Shown piece by piece: positions 34,803 to 44,440 of a stretch of DNA of 64,000 nucleotides. The position numbers and the translations under genes were made by a program. Under the pieces are notes generated by a model. It saw only the letters and a program-made list of their open reading frames with translations, had not been told where the DNA came from and did no database searches. The stretch is from Streptomyces cellulosae (GTDB taxonomy: Bacteria > Actinomycetota > Actinomycetes > Streptomycetales > Streptomycetaceae): NCBI GenBank assembly GCA_014655195.1, contig BNBH01000017.1:33513-97512 (forward strand), read 5' to 3'. Position 1 is the first letter of the stretch, and each line of letters begins with the position of its first letter.

Positions 34803-36119
34803 ATGAGAGTCAGCGTGTTCGGGCTCGGCTACGTGGGCTGCGTGTCGGCCGCGTGCCTGGCCAGCATGGGTCACGAGGTCGTCGGGGTGGACGTCAACCC
34901 GGTCAAGGTGGACCTGGTCAACGACGGCAAGGCGCCCGTCGTCGAGGAACGGATCGGCGAGCTGATCGCCGAGGTCGTGGGCAGCGGGGCGCTGCGCGCG
35001 ACCACCGACGTACGCGAGGCGATCGGGAACAGCGAGGTGTCCCTCATCTGCGTGGGCACCCCGTCGGAACCCAACGGCAGCCTGTGCACGACGTACTTGG
35101 AGCGGGTCACCGAGGAGATCGGCGCGGCGCTGGCCGAGCGCGGCGGGCGGCACACCGTGGTGTTCCGCTCCACGATGCTGCCGGGCACCTGCCTGGGCCT
35201 GCTGGTGCCGATCCTGGAGAAGCAGGTCGGCGGCACCGCCGGCGTCGACATCGGCGTCGCGGTCAACCCGGAGTTCCTGCGCGAGGGCACCAGCGTGCGG
35301 GACTTCTTCGACCCGCCGAAGACCGTCATCGGCGAGCTGGACACGGCGAGCGGCGACGTCGTCGCGGCGCTGTACGAGGATCTGCCCGGCGAGGTGTTCC
35401 GGGTGCCGGTTCCGACGGCCGAGGCGATCAAGTACGCGGACAACGCCTTCCACGGGCTGAAGATCGGCTTCGCCAACGAGCTGGGCGCGGTGTGCCGGGC
35501 GCTCGGGGTGGACTCGCACCAGGTGATGGACGTGTTCCTCGCCGACCGCAAGCTCAACATCAGCCCCGCCTACCTGCGTCCGGGCTTCGCCTTCGGGGGC
35601 TCCTGCCTGCCGAAGGACCTGCGCAGCCTGGTGCACGCGGCGCACCGGGCCGACGTGGCGGTGCCGATCCTCTCCCACGTCCTGCCGTCCAACGAGGAGC
35701 ACCTGCAGCGCGCGGTGGAGCTGGTCGAGCGCACCGGGAAGCGGAAGGTCGGCCTGTTCGGCCTCTCGTTCAAGCCGGGCACCGACGACCTGCGCGAGAG
35801 CCCGCTGGTGGAGCTGGCGGAGCGGCTCTTCGGCAAGGGGTACGACCTGCGGATCCACGACGCCAACGTCAGCCTGTCGCGGCTGCTCGGCGCCAACCGC
35901 GAGTACATCGAGACCCGGCTGCCGCACCTGGCGCAGCTGCTCGCCGACTCCGTGGAGGATGTGCTGGACCACGCCGAGGTCGTCCTGGTCGGCACGAAGG
36001 ACCCGGCGGTGCTGTCGGCGCTGCCGCACGGCGACGACCCCGTGATCATCGACCTCGTCCGCCTCCCCGACGCCGACGCGCGCCGGGCCGAACCCGGGTA
36101 CGTGGGCCTTGCTTGGTGA
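34803..36119 (+). CDS. GDP-mannose 6-dehydrogenase-like nucleotide sugar dehydrogenase
   Basis: A 438-residue UDP-glucose/GDP-mannose dehydrogenase family member, oxidising a sugar nucleotide to its uronic acid with 2 NAD+. The N-terminus VSVFGLGYVGCVSAACLASM and the C-terminal region SLSRLLGANREYIETRLPHL are AlgD-like. The catalytic Cys in GFAFGGSCLPKD falls at residue 268, the same number as in P. aeruginosa AlgD (436 residues). GDP-mannuronic acid is therefore the favoured product, with UDP-glucuronate or UDP-GalNAcA-type products less likely. GGGGGGAGGAA ribosome-binding site. It implies an acidic polymer. Confidence 0.85.
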   Translation: MRVSVFGLGYVGCVSAACLASMGHEVVGVDVNPVKVDLVNDGKAPVVEERIGELIAEVVGSGALRATTDVREAIGNSEVSLICVGTPSEPNGSLCTTYLERVTEEIGAALAERGGRHTVVFRSTMLPGTCLGLLVPILEKQVGGTAGVDIGVAVNPEFLREGTSVRDFFDPPKTVIGELDTASGDVVAALYEDLPGEVFRVPVPTAEAIKYADNAFHGLKIGFANELGAVCRALGVDSHQVMDVFLADRKLNISPAYLRPGFAFGGSCLPKDLRSLVHAAHRADVAVPILSHVLPSNEEHLQRAVELVERTGKRKVGLFGLSFKPGTDDLRESPLVELAERLFGKGYDLRIHDANVSLSRLLGANREYIETRLPHLAQLLADSVEDVLDHAEVVLVGTKDPAVLSALPHGDDPVIIDLVRLPDADARRAEPGYVGLAW

Positions 36120-37368
36120 GCCGAAGGGCGCGCGGGGCCGCCGCGCGCTGATCCTGGTGGAGAACCTGTCGGTGCCGTTCGACCGGCGGGTGTGGCAGGA
36201 GTGCCGGACGCTCCGCGACGCGGGCTGGGAGGTCGACGTCATCTGCCCGCGCGGCACCAAGCGGGACACCGAGCCGGAGGCCGTGATCGACGGGGTGCGG
36301 ATCCACCGCTACCCGCTGCGCGCGGCCACCGGAGGACCGGCCGGCTACCTCAAGGAGTACGGCGCCGCGCTGTGGCACACGGCGCGGCTGGCCCGCAAGG
36401 TCGGCCCGGTGGACGTGGTGCACGCCTGCAACCCGCCGGACCTGCTGTTCCTGCCCGCGCTGCGGCTGAAGCGGCAGGGCGCGAAGTTCGTCTTCGACCA
36501 GCACGACCTGGTGCCGGAGCTGTACCTGTCCCGGTTCGGGCGGGGCAAGGACCTGCTGTACCGGGGCGTGTGCGCGCTGGAGCGGGCGACGTACCGGGCG
36601 GCGGACGTGGTGCTCGCCACCAACGAGAGTTACAAGGACGTCGCCGTGCGCCGCGGCGGGCGGCGGCCCGAGGACGTGTTCGTGGTGCGCAGCGCGCCGG
36701 ACACCGAGCGGTTCCACCCGGTGGACCCGGAGCCGGAGCTGAAGCGCGGCAAGCCCCATCTGCTGTGCTACCTGGGCGTGATGGGACCGCAGGACGGCGT
36801 CGACTACGCGCTGCGGGCGCTGGCGAAGCTCCGCGACGAGCAGGGCCGTACCGACTGGCACGCGGTGTTCGTCGGGGCGGGCGACACGTTCGACGCGATG
36901 GTGGAGCTGTCGCGGGAGCTGGGGCTCGCGGACCAGGTGGAGTTCACGGGGCGCGTGCCGGACGCCGACCTGGTGCGCCGGCTGTCCACCGCGGACGTGT
37001 GCCTCTCCCCCGACCCGTGCAACCCGCTCAACGACGTGTCGACCATGAACAAGGTCCTCGAGTACATGGTGATGGGCCGGCCGATCGTCTCCTTCGACCT
37101 GAAGGAGGCGCGGGTCTCCGCGGGCGAGGCCGCCGTGTACGCGAAGGGCGACGACGAGGGCGAGTTCGCCGCGCTGATCGCCCGGCTGCTGGACGACCCC
37201 GAACAGCGCTCCCGCATGGGGAAGTTCGGGCAGGAACGGATCAACGGCCCGCTGGCGTGGCGCAACTCGCAGGCGGCGCTGCTGGCCGCGTACGAGGCCG
37301 CCGTCGGCAACGGCGCGGACGCGGCGGCCCCGGGCGGGCGGGAAAGAGGCACGTCCCTTGAGCGATGA
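36109..37368 (+). CDS. glycosyltransferase family 4
   Basis: A 419-residue GT-B retaining glycosyltransferase. The N-terminus LILVENLSVPFDRRVWQECR and AFVFDQHDLVPELYL-like segment (KFVFDQHDLVPELYLSRFG) are typical of capsular and colanic-acid GT4 enzymes. The donor-binding region reads FSPDPCN-like (CLSPDPCNPLNDVSTMNK) and VLEYMVMGRPIVSFD. It starts at a TTG that overlaps the dehydrogenase gene by 11 bp. It adds one sugar to the lipid-linked repeat unit on the cytoplasmic face; the donor is unknown. Confidence 0.86.
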   Translation: MLGEPKGARGRRALILVENLSVPFDRRVWQECRTLRDAGWEVDVICPRGTKRDTEPEAVIDGVRIHRYPLRAATGGPAGYLKEYGAALWHTARLARKVGPVDVVHACNPPDLLFLPALRLKRQGAKFVFDQHDLVPELYLSRFGRGKDLLYRGVCALERATYRAADVVLATNESYKDVAVRRGGRRPEDVFVVRSAPDTERFHPVDPEPELKRGKPHLLCYLGVMGPQDGVDYALRALAKLRDEQGRTDWHAVFVGAGDTFDAMVELSRELGLADQVEFTGRVPDADLVRRLSTADVCLSPDPCNPLNDVSTMNKVLEYMVMGRPIVSFDLKEARVSAGEAAVYAKGDDEGEFAALIARLLDDPEQRSRMGKFGQERINGPLAWRNSQAALLAAYEAAVGNGADAAAPGGRERGTSLER

Positions 37369-38725
37369 CGCGATACGCCTGGTCACCGTCGGGCGGATGC
37401 TCCGCGGGCGCGGCAGGCTGCTGGGGGCCCTCGTGGTGCTGGGGGCGCTGGTCGGCCTCGGCGCCTCGTTGATGTTCCCGCCGCGGTACACCACGTCGGC
37501 GTCGGTGCTGCTGCCGGGCGCCTGGGAGGAGCGGGTGCTGCTGACCCAGGCGGAGATCGCCACCAGCACGGTGGTGACCGACCGCACGGCCGCCGCGCTG
37601 AAGTGGGACGGGGTCGACGGCGAGGAGCTGCGCAAGCGGGTGCGCGCCGAGGTGACCGACGGCAACATCGTCAAGGTCTCCGGGACGGCCGAGAGCCCCG
37701 CGAGGGCGCAGCGGCTCTCGGACGAACTGGCGCGGCAGTTCGTGGCGTTCTCCGCGCGGATCGGGGAGGAGACGGCCGACCCGACGGCGGCGGCCGGCCC
37801 CGAGCGGCTGCGGCAGACGGTGCTCAGCACGAGCCGCCGCATCACCGAGCTGGCCGACGCGGCCGACCCCGGCCGGACCGTGGAGAGCGTGCAGACCCGC
37901 ACGGAGCTGGCGAAGCTGCGCACCACGCTGCAGGAGGCGGTCGAGAAGCTCAACCAGGCGCAGTCGGGCACGGCCGGCTCCCGCCTGGTCGTCATGGGCC
38001 CTGCGGCGAAGCCGTCCGGGGAGGCCCCGCCGACCCGGGTGCAGCTGATCGCCGCCGGTGCGGTGCTGTTCCTGCTGGTCGCGGTCGTCGGGCATCTCGG
38101 CGCGGCGCGGGTGAACCGCCGGCTGCGCTCCGAGCGGGAGATCGCCGCCGCGCTCGGGTCGGGGCTGCTCGGCGGCGTCGACGTGCCCGCGGAGAAGGGC
38201 GTGCACCGGCCGGAGGGCGACGGCCCGCGGCACCCGGTCCGCCGGCTGCTCGGCCTGGACACGCCCTGGAACGCGCCAGCGCCGCCGCTCGCGGGGGACG
38301 AGGCGAGCCTGGGGATCCGCTACCGGCGGGTGTGCGGCCGGATCCGCGAGCTGATGCCGAGCGCGCGGCGGCTGCTGCTCGTCGTGCCCGACGACGACGG
38401 TGTCGCGCTGCGCGCGGCGGAGCGGCTGGTGGAGGAGGCCGGCGGCGACCCGCGGCTGCGGGTGGCGGTGGTCTCCGCCGAGGCGCCGCTGCTGCCCGAC
38501 CGCGAGGAGGAGTCGGGCGTCCTGGTCGTGCTGAGCGCGGGCACCCGCACCGCCGCGGAGCTGGCAGGCATCGCCGAGGCGTGCGCGGACGCGGGCCACG
38601 ACGTCGTCGGCATCGTCCTGGCCGACGCGGTCCGGACCCGTCCGGCGCGGTCCGCCGGCCCGCCGCGGGAGGCCGCCGCACCGGCGCTCGCCCTCGGCGA
38701 CGGCGCGCGGGGAGGTGCGCGATGA
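37358..38725 (+). CDS. Wzz/Wzc-like chain-length protein 1
   Basis: A 455-residue polysaccharide co-polymerase-like protein. A transmembrane helix near residue 25 (GALVVLGALVGLGASLMF), an extracytoplasmic Wzz-type domain (PRYTTSASVLLPGAW) with helices to about 215, and a second transmembrane helix (VQLIAAGAVLFLLVAVVGHL) near 230. The cytoplasmic C-terminal part resembles a BY-kinase fold (RRLLLVVPDDDGVALRAAERL) but has no Walker A Lys and no Tyr cluster. TTG start with AGAGG upstream, overlapping the glycosyltransferase gene. It likely governs chain length or export together with the next gene. Confidence 0.72.
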   Translation: MSDDAIRLVTVGRMLRGRGRLLGALVVLGALVGLGASLMFPPRYTTSASVLLPGAWEERVLLTQAEIATSTVVTDRTAAALKWDGVDGEELRKRVRAEVTDGNIVKVSGTAESPARAQRLSDELARQFVAFSARIGEETADPTAAAGPERLRQTVLSTSRRITELADAADPGRTVESVQTRTELAKLRTTLQEAVEKLNQAQSGTAGSRLVVMGPAAKPSGEAPPTRVQLIAAGAVLFLLVAVVGHLGAARVNRRLRSEREIAAALGSGLLGGVDVPAEKGVHRPEGDGPRHPVRRLLGLDTPWNAPAPPLAGDEASLGIRYRRVCGRIRELMPSARRLLLVVPDDDGVALRAAERLVEEAGGDPRLRVAVVSAEAPLLPDREEESGVLVVLSAGTRTAAELAGIAEACADAGHDVVGIVLADAVRTRPARSAGPPREAAAPALALGDGARGGAR

Positions 38726-40284
38726 CGAGTACGACAGCGGAGCCGACGGCCGCCGCTCCCCTGCTGGACCTGCAGGCCCTGGTGGTGTCGGTGCGCAGAC
38801 GCCGCCGTCTGTGGGGCTCGCTCGCGCTGCTGGGGCTGCTGCTCGGGGCGGCGGTGGCGGTGCTGCTGCCCCCGCCGCCGACCGCCGTGGCGAAGGTGCT
38901 GGTCGCCCACCAGGACGACCAGCCGAACGACCCGGGCACGCTGATCCTCACCGACGTGGCGCTGCTGCACACCACGCGGATCGCCGACGCGGCCCTGAAG
39001 TCCCTCGACTCCTCGACGAGCGCCGAGGACTTCATGGAGGAGTACGAGGGCGCGGGCCTGACCAACAACCTGATGGAGATCAAGGCCACGGGTGACACCG
39101 GTGAGGAGGCGGTGGCCCGGGCCGAGGCGGTGGCCGAGGCGTTCGTCGCGGACCATGTGCGGCGGATCAAGGAGGCCGCGGCGGCCGACGCCTCGACGCT
39201 GATCGCGCAGCGCGACCGCCTGCAGAAGGAACTCGACCAGGTGAACGAGGCGATCGGCGACGGGCCGCCGGAGGGCGGCAGCCCGGAGGAGTCGGCGAAC
39301 CTGGAGACGCTGTTCGCCCGCCGCGCCGAACTCAGCTCCCGCATCAGCGACTTCTCGCAGCGGGCGGCGGAGGCCCGGGTGGGCACGCCCCGGCTGATCG
39401 CGGGCACACAGATCGTCGACGCCCCGCACACCGTGAAGCACTCGCTGCCGCTGGCCCTCGCCACCAACGGCGGCATCGGTCTGGTCCTCGGCCTGGTGCT
39501 GGGCCTGGTGATCGCCGCGGTCGCCTCGGTGGTGGGCGACCGCCCGGTGCTGCGCCGGGACATCGCACGCCATCTGGGCGCCTCGGTCACCGCCGAGCTG
39601 TCCCGGTCCGCGCTGCGACCGGGCCGGCTGTGGCACCGCAGGCGCAAGCGCGCGGCACGGACCCGGCTCACCGCGTCGCTGGCCCGTACGGTGCGCTCCT
39701 CCACGGAGCCGCTGGCGCTGCTGGAGCTGGGCTGTCCGCGCGGCGCGGGCGTGATCGCCCTCGACCTGGCGCGGACGCTGGCGGCGGACGAGCCGGTGGT
39801 CGTGGTCGACGCCCTGCCCCGTCACGGTCTCGCCGGACGCCGGCCGAAGTCGGGCGACCCGGAGGTGGTCGGGGTGGAGCGGGCCGCGGCCCTGCCGTCC
39901 GACCGGCGCCGGATCGGTGTGGCGTCGGTGGCGCCGGGCGCGGCCTGGTCCGACCTGGCCGACCTGGCGAGCAGGGCCGTGCTGGTCGTCCGGGCCGGGC
40001 ACGGCACAACGGCGTGGCTGCACACCGTGGCGCGGCAGCTCGCCGACCGGCGTGTGGAGGTGGCCGGCGTGGTGCTGGTCGACCCGGATCCGCGGGACCG
40101 GACGGACGGGACGCTGTGGGACGGGCCGTTCCCGGTGCCGCGCGTCCGCGAGGGGCGGCCGGCCCGGCAGAACGGCACGGGGTCCAACCCCGCCGTGCAG
40201 GCGGTGGCGGACGGCCCGCGCCGTACGGAACGGCTGCCGATGTGGGCGGCGCGGGTCCCGGACAGCGACCAGGAGGCGCGGTAG
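38722..40284 (+). CDS. Wzz/Wzc-like chain-length protein 2
   Basis: A 520-residue paralogous architecture: transmembrane helix near residue 40 (LLGLLLGAAVAVLLP), periplasmic-type coiled-coil domain (TLIAQRDRLQKELDQVNEAI), second transmembrane helix near 255 (GGIGLVLGLVLGLVIAAVAS), and a C-terminal nucleotide-binding-like domain. At the P-loop position it reads ELGCPRGAGVIALDLARTL, without the GKT/GKS of an active BY-kinase, though the following VVVVDALPRHG recalls a Walker A' segment. ATG overlaps the preceding stop (ATGA), GGAGG site. Confidence 0.72.
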   Translation: MTSTTAEPTAAAPLLDLQALVVSVRRRRRLWGSLALLGLLLGAAVAVLLPPPPTAVAKVLVAHQDDQPNDPGTLILTDVALLHTTRIADAALKSLDSSTSAEDFMEEYEGAGLTNNLMEIKATGDTGEEAVARAEAVAEAFVADHVRRIKEAAAADASTLIAQRDRLQKELDQVNEAIGDGPPEGGSPEESANLETLFARRAELSSRISDFSQRAAEARVGTPRLIAGTQIVDAPHTVKHSLPLALATNGGIGLVLGLVLGLVIAAVASVVGDRPVLRRDIARHLGASVTAELSRSALRPGRLWHRRRKRAARTRLTASLARTVRSSTEPLALLELGCPRGAGVIALDLARTLAADEPVVVVDALPRHGLAGRRPKSGDPEVVGVERAAALPSDRRRIGVASVAPGAAWSDLADLASRAVLVVRAGHGTTAWLHTVARQLADRRVEVAGVVLVDPDPRDRTDGTLWDGPFPVPRVREGRPARQNGTGSNPAVQAVADGPRRTERLPMWAARVPDSDQEAR

Positions 40285-40287
40285 CTC

Positions 40288-42225
40288 ATGTGCGGCATCG
40301 CAGGCACGTACCGGTGGCCGGACGGCAAGGCGGTCACCGACCGGCTCACCGAGACCCTCGCCCACCGCGGCCCGGACGGGTCCGGGACGTACGCCCACTC
40401 GCTGGGCGACGGCGAGGTGCACCTCGGGCACCGCAGGCTGGCCATCCTCGACCTGTCCGGCACCGGCGCCCAGCCGATGGTGTCGGAGGGTCTGGCCCTC
40501 ACCTACAACGGCGAGCTGTACAACGCGCCGGAGCTGCGGGCCGAGCTGGAGGGCGCCGGGGTGCGGTTCCGGGGCACCTCGGACACCGAGGTGCTGCTGG
40601 AGGCGTGGCGGCGCTGGGGCACGGACTGTCTGCCCCGGCTGCGCGGCATGTTCGCGTTCGCCGTGTTCGACGAGCGCACCGGTGAGCTGGTGCTGGCCCG
40701 CGACCAGCTCGGCATCAAGCCGCTGTTCCTGCTGCGTCGCGGTGAAGGGCTGCTGTTCGCCTCGGAGTTGAAGGCGCTGGCGGCGGTGACGGGCGGGTCG
40801 CTGGAGGTGGACCCGGCGGCGCTGGTGGCGTCGCTGCTGTACTACTGGGTGCCGGACTCGCGGTGCGCGTTCCGCGGGGCGGAGAAGCTGCCGCCGGGGA
40901 CCTGGCTGCGCTGCCGTCCCGACGGCTCGGTGCAGCGCGGGCGGTTCTGGGATCTGCGGGAGGTCGCCGCCGAGGGGCAGGAGCGGGCGCGGTCCGGTGA
41001 TCTGCCGGACCTGGCGGCCGTGGTGGAGGAGTCGACGCGGCTCCATCTGCTGTCCGACGTGCCCGTGGCGACGTTCCTGTCGGGCGGCCTCGACTCCAGC
41101 TATCTGACCGCGCTGGCCGCCCGCGACCGGCCGGGCATCCCCGCGTACACGATCGGGTTCCGGGCGGAGGACGCGCGGTTCGAGGCGATGCCGGACGACC
41201 TGCGCTACGCCCGCCGGGTCGCCGAGCGGTTCGGGGTGGACCTGCGGGAGATCGAGATCGCCCCGGACGTGCAGGACCTGCTGCCCTGGATGACGTACCA
41301 CCTGGACGAGCCGGTGGGCGACCCGGCCGCGATCAACACCTTCCTCATCTGCTCGGCCGCCCGCGAGGCCGGGGTGAAGGTGATGCTGTCGGGGATGGGC
41401 GCCGACGAGCTGTTCGCCGGGTACCGCAAGCATCTGGCGAATCTGATCGGCGTGCGCTACCGGCGGGTGCCGGCGCCGGTGCGGCGCGGGGTGGCCGCCG
41501 CCGTGGACCGGCTGCCGGTCGCGACGAGCCGGCGCGGGCTGCGGTCGGTGCGGTTCGCGAAGCGGTTCCTGTCGTTCGCGGGGCTGCCGGAGGAGACCGC
41601 GTTCCGCCGCAGCTACACCCTGTACGACCGCGAGGAGCTGATCGGGCTGCTCGACCCGGACCTGGCCCCGGCGGTCGACGACGTGCTGACCGAGCACGCG
41701 GACGTCTACGAGGACAACGCCCTCGACGACTTCGTGAACCGCATGTGCCTGACGGACGCTCGGATGTTCCTGCCGGGCCTCAACCTCGCCTACACCGACC
41801 GGTCGAGCATGGCCGCGTCGACAGAGGTGCGGGTGCCGTACGTGGACGTCGAGGTGGTCAGGGCGGCGTTCGCGGTGCCCGGCGCGCGCAAGATCGCCGG
41901 GCGGCAGGGCAAGGCGGTGCTCAAGGAGGCGGCCACGACGGTGCTGCCGCGGGAGATCGTGTACCGGCCGAAGGGCCTGTTCAGCGCCCCGCTGCGGGCC
42001 TGGATGAGCCGGGACCTCGCGCCGCTGGTGCGGGAGGTGGTGCACGACGGTCTGCTGGTCCGTTCCGGCTTCCTGCGCCGGGAGGCGCTGGCGCGCATGG
42101 CCGCCGAGGACGCCGCCGGGCAGCGGGACTTCTCCAAGCACCTCTGGCATGTGCTGACCCTCGAGCACTGGTACCGCGACGCGACCTCCAGGACCGGCCA
42201 CGACTCCCCCACCTCGACGGCGTAG
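40288..42225 (+). CDS. asnB: asparagine synthetase-type glutamine amidotransferase
   Basis: A 645-residue class B asparagine synthetase-fold enzyme. The N-terminal Ntn glutaminase domain starts MCGIAGTYRW with Cys at position 2 after Met removal giving the nucleophile, followed by LAHRGPDGSGTY and ALTYNGELYN. The synthetase domain has the PP-loop SGGLDSS near residues 265-271 and GMGADELFAGYRKH. Inside a polysaccharide operon next to a uronate-forming dehydrogenase, it more likely amidates a sugar carboxylate (or an attached amino acid) than makes free asparagine; this is inference by analogy with AsnB-like enzymes in O-antigen loci. Confidence 0.88.
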   Translation: MCGIAGTYRWPDGKAVTDRLTETLAHRGPDGSGTYAHSLGDGEVHLGHRRLAILDLSGTGAQPMVSEGLALTYNGELYNAPELRAELEGAGVRFRGTSDTEVLLEAWRRWGTDCLPRLRGMFAFAVFDERTGELVLARDQLGIKPLFLLRRGEGLLFASELKALAAVTGGSLEVDPAALVASLLYYWVPDSRCAFRGAEKLPPGTWLRCRPDGSVQRGRFWDLREVAAEGQERARSGDLPDLAAVVEESTRLHLLSDVPVATFLSGGLDSSYLTALAARDRPGIPAYTIGFRAEDARFEAMPDDLRYARRVAERFGVDLREIEIAPDVQDLLPWMTYHLDEPVGDPAAINTFLICSAAREAGVKVMLSGMGADELFAGYRKHLANLIGVRYRRVPAPVRRGVAAAVDRLPVATSRRGLRSVRFAKRFLSFAGLPEETAFRRSYTLYDREELIGLLDPDLAPAVDDVLTEHADVYEDNALDDFVNRMCLTDARMFLPGLNLAYTDRSSMAASTEVRVPYVDVEVVRAAFAVPGARKIAGRQGKAVLKEAATTVLPREIVYRPKGLFSAPLRAWMSRDLAPLVREVVHDGLLVRSGFLRREALARMAAEDAAGQRDFSKHLWHVLTLEHWYRDATSRTGHDSPTSTA

Positions 42226-42241
42226 AGACAAGAGGAACTCC

Positions 42242-44440
42242 GTGAAACAGGTAGTGCAGAACTACAAGAGCGGTGAGCTGGCGCTGCTCGACGTGCCGGT
42301 GCCGGGCTGCAAGCCGGGCGGGGTGCTGGTGCGCAGCGCCTTCTCGCTGATCTCCACCGGCACCGAGCTGATGAAGGTGTCCGAGGCCGGCATGTCGATG
42401 CTGGGCAAGGCGCGTTCGCGGCCGGACCAGGTGGCGAAGGTCGTGCAGAGCGTCGCCACCAACGGGGTGCCGGCCACGTACCGCAAGGTGATGGGCAAGC
42501 TCGACTCGTACACGCCGCTGGGCTATTCGCTGTGCGGGGTGGTGGAGCAGGTCGGCGCCGGGATCGACGACGTGAAGGTCGGCGACCTGGTGGCGTGCGC
42601 GGGCAACGAGCACGCGCTGCACGCCGAGCTGAACTGGGTGCCGAAGAACCTCTACGTTCCCGTCCCGGACGGGGTCGCGCCCCGCCACGCGGCGTTCGGC
42701 ACGGTCGGGTCGATCGCGCTCCAGGGGGTGCGGCAGGGCGAGTCGCGGCTCGGCGAGGTCGCCCTGGTGATCGGTCTGGGGCTGATCGGACAGCTCGTGG
42801 TGCAGTTGCTGAACGCCTCCGGGGTGCGGGTGGTCGGCGTGGACCCGGACCCGTCCCGCTGCGAGCTGGCCGAGCGGCTGGGCGCGGCGGCCTGCGGGGA
42901 CCCGGGCTCGGCGAGCGTGGAGAGCGCGGTCGCCGAACTCACCGGCGGCATGGGCGTGGACCAGGTGTATCTGGCGGCCGGCGGCAGCAGCAACCAGCCG
43001 GTGGAGCTGGCCGCGCGGCTGTGCCGGGACCGCGGCCGGGTGATCGACATCGGCAAGTGCCGGCTCGACCTGCCGTGGAACGCGTACTACGAGAAGGAAC
43101 TCGACGTCCGCTTCTCCCGCAGCTACGGGCCCGGGCGCTACGACCCGGAGTACGAGCTCCAGGGCCGAGACTACCCGATCGGCTACGTCCGCTGGACCGA
43201 GCGCCGCAATCTGGCGTGCTTCCTCGACCTGATCGCCCGGGGCGGCGTCGACGTGGAGCCGCTGGTGTCGCACGTCGCCGGCTTCGAGGACGCGGTGGAG
43301 ACGTACCGGCGGCTCGAGGAGGGCGAACTCAAGGCGGTCGCGGTGCTGTTCCGGTACGCGCCGGGGGAGGACGCGGCCTCCGTCGAGGCGCCGGAGGTGA
43401 CGGTGCCCAGGGTGCCCGAGGTGGCGCGCCCGTCCGGGCGGACGGCTCCCGCGCGGCGCTCCGGCCCGGTGCGGCTGGCGTTCGTCGGCGCCGGGAACTA
43501 CGCGTCGTCGATGCTGCTGCCGCATCTGACGGGCCGCGACGGCGTGGAGCTGTCCACGGTCGTCACGACCACGGCGCTGTCCGCGGCCAACGCCCGGCGG
43601 AAGTTCGGCTTCGGGAAGGCCACCACCGATCTGGACGCGGTGCTGGGCGACCCGGCCGTGGACGCGGTGTTCGTGGTGACCCGGCACAGCTCGCACGCCG
43701 AGCTGACCCGGCGGGCGCTGCTCGCGGGCAAGGCGGTGTTCGTGGAGAAGCCGCTGGCGCTCACCGAGGAGGAACTGGCTTCGGTGCTGGCGGCGGTGGA
43801 GGAGTCCGGCAACGACCGGATCCAGGTGGGCTTCAACCGCCGGTTCGCCCCGCTGCTCGGGGAGGCGCGGGAGCTGTTCGGCGCCCGCACCGGCCCGGCG
43901 AGCCTGCGCTACCTGGTCAACGCGGGCCGGCTGGACCACGGCAGCTGGTATCTGCGGCAGGACACCGAGGGGTCCCGGTTCGCCGGGGAGGGCGGGCACT
44001 TCGTCGACACCGCGAGCTGGCTGCTGGACGCCGACCCGGTGTCGGTGTACGCGACCGCCCCGGCCGGCAACGAGGACCTGCAGATCGTGCTGGGCTACCC
44101 GGACGGGTCCACCGCGACGATCAGCTACGTCACCTCCGGCCCCGCGTCCTTCCCGAAGGAGACGCTGGACCTCGTCGCGGACGGCAAGGTGCTGCGGCTC
44201 GACGACTTCACGCGGGCCTCCGTGTACGACGGGCGGCGCCGGCAGTGGGTCGGCTCACGACTGCCGAAGGCGCGCGACAAGGGGCAGAACGCGGAGCTGG
44301 CGGCGTTCGTCAAGGCCGTGCGGACGGGCGGTCCGATGCCGGTGCCGCTGAAGTCCCTGGCCGCAACCACGACGGCCACGCTCGCTGTGCGGACCGCGCT
44401 GGCGAGCGGTGTCCCGGTCACCCTGGCGGGGGCGCGATGA
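42242..44440 (+). CDS. bi-domain oxidoreductase (alcohol dehydrogenase + Gfo/Idh/MocA)
   Basis: A 732-residue fusion. Residues 1 to about 375 are a medium-chain dehydrogenase (YSLCGVVEQVGAGIDDVKVG; VIGLGLIGQLVVQLLNASG). Residues from about 400 are a Gfo/Idh/MocA sugar oxidoreductase (LAFVGAGNYASSMLLPHL), with the EKPLA catalytic Lys motif near 502 and GGHFVDTASWLLD. Such fusions are recurrent partners of heparinase II/III-like genes in bacterial polysaccharide clusters, as here (ATGA overlap with the next gene). The reaction is not established; redox epimerisation or modification of a sugar is likely. Confidence 0.85.
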   Translation: MKQVVQNYKSGELALLDVPVPGCKPGGVLVRSAFSLISTGTELMKVSEAGMSMLGKARSRPDQVAKVVQSVATNGVPATYRKVMGKLDSYTPLGYSLCGVVEQVGAGIDDVKVGDLVACAGNEHALHAELNWVPKNLYVPVPDGVAPRHAAFGTVGSIALQGVRQGESRLGEVALVIGLGLIGQLVVQLLNASGVRVVGVDPDPSRCELAERLGAAACGDPGSASVESAVAELTGGMGVDQVYLAAGGSSNQPVELAARLCRDRGRVIDIGKCRLDLPWNAYYEKELDVRFSRSYGPGRYDPEYELQGRDYPIGYVRWTERRNLACFLDLIARGGVDVEPLVSHVAGFEDAVETYRRLEEGELKAVAVLFRYAPGEDAASVEAPEVTVPRVPEVARPSGRTAPARRSGPVRLAFVGAGNYASSMLLPHLTGRDGVELSTVVTTTALSAANARRKFGFGKATTDLDAVLGDPAVDAVFVVTRHSSHAELTRRALLAGKAVFVEKPLALTEEELASVLAAVEESGNDRIQVGFNRRFAPLLGEARELFGARTGPASLRYLVNAGRLDHGSWYLRQDTEGSRFAGEGGHFVDTASWLLDADPVSVYATAPAGNEDLQIVLGYPDGSTATISYVTSGPASFPKETLDLVADGKVLRLDDFTRASVYDGRRRQWVGSRLPKARDKGQNAELAAFVKAVRTGGPMPVPLKSLAATTTATLAVRTALASGVPVTLAGAR

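Noticed and set aside
38320-42231. A long minus-strand open frame across the chain-length and asnB genes
   Set aside because: Low-complexity His/Arg/Pro-rich translation without motifs, opposite well-supported genes.
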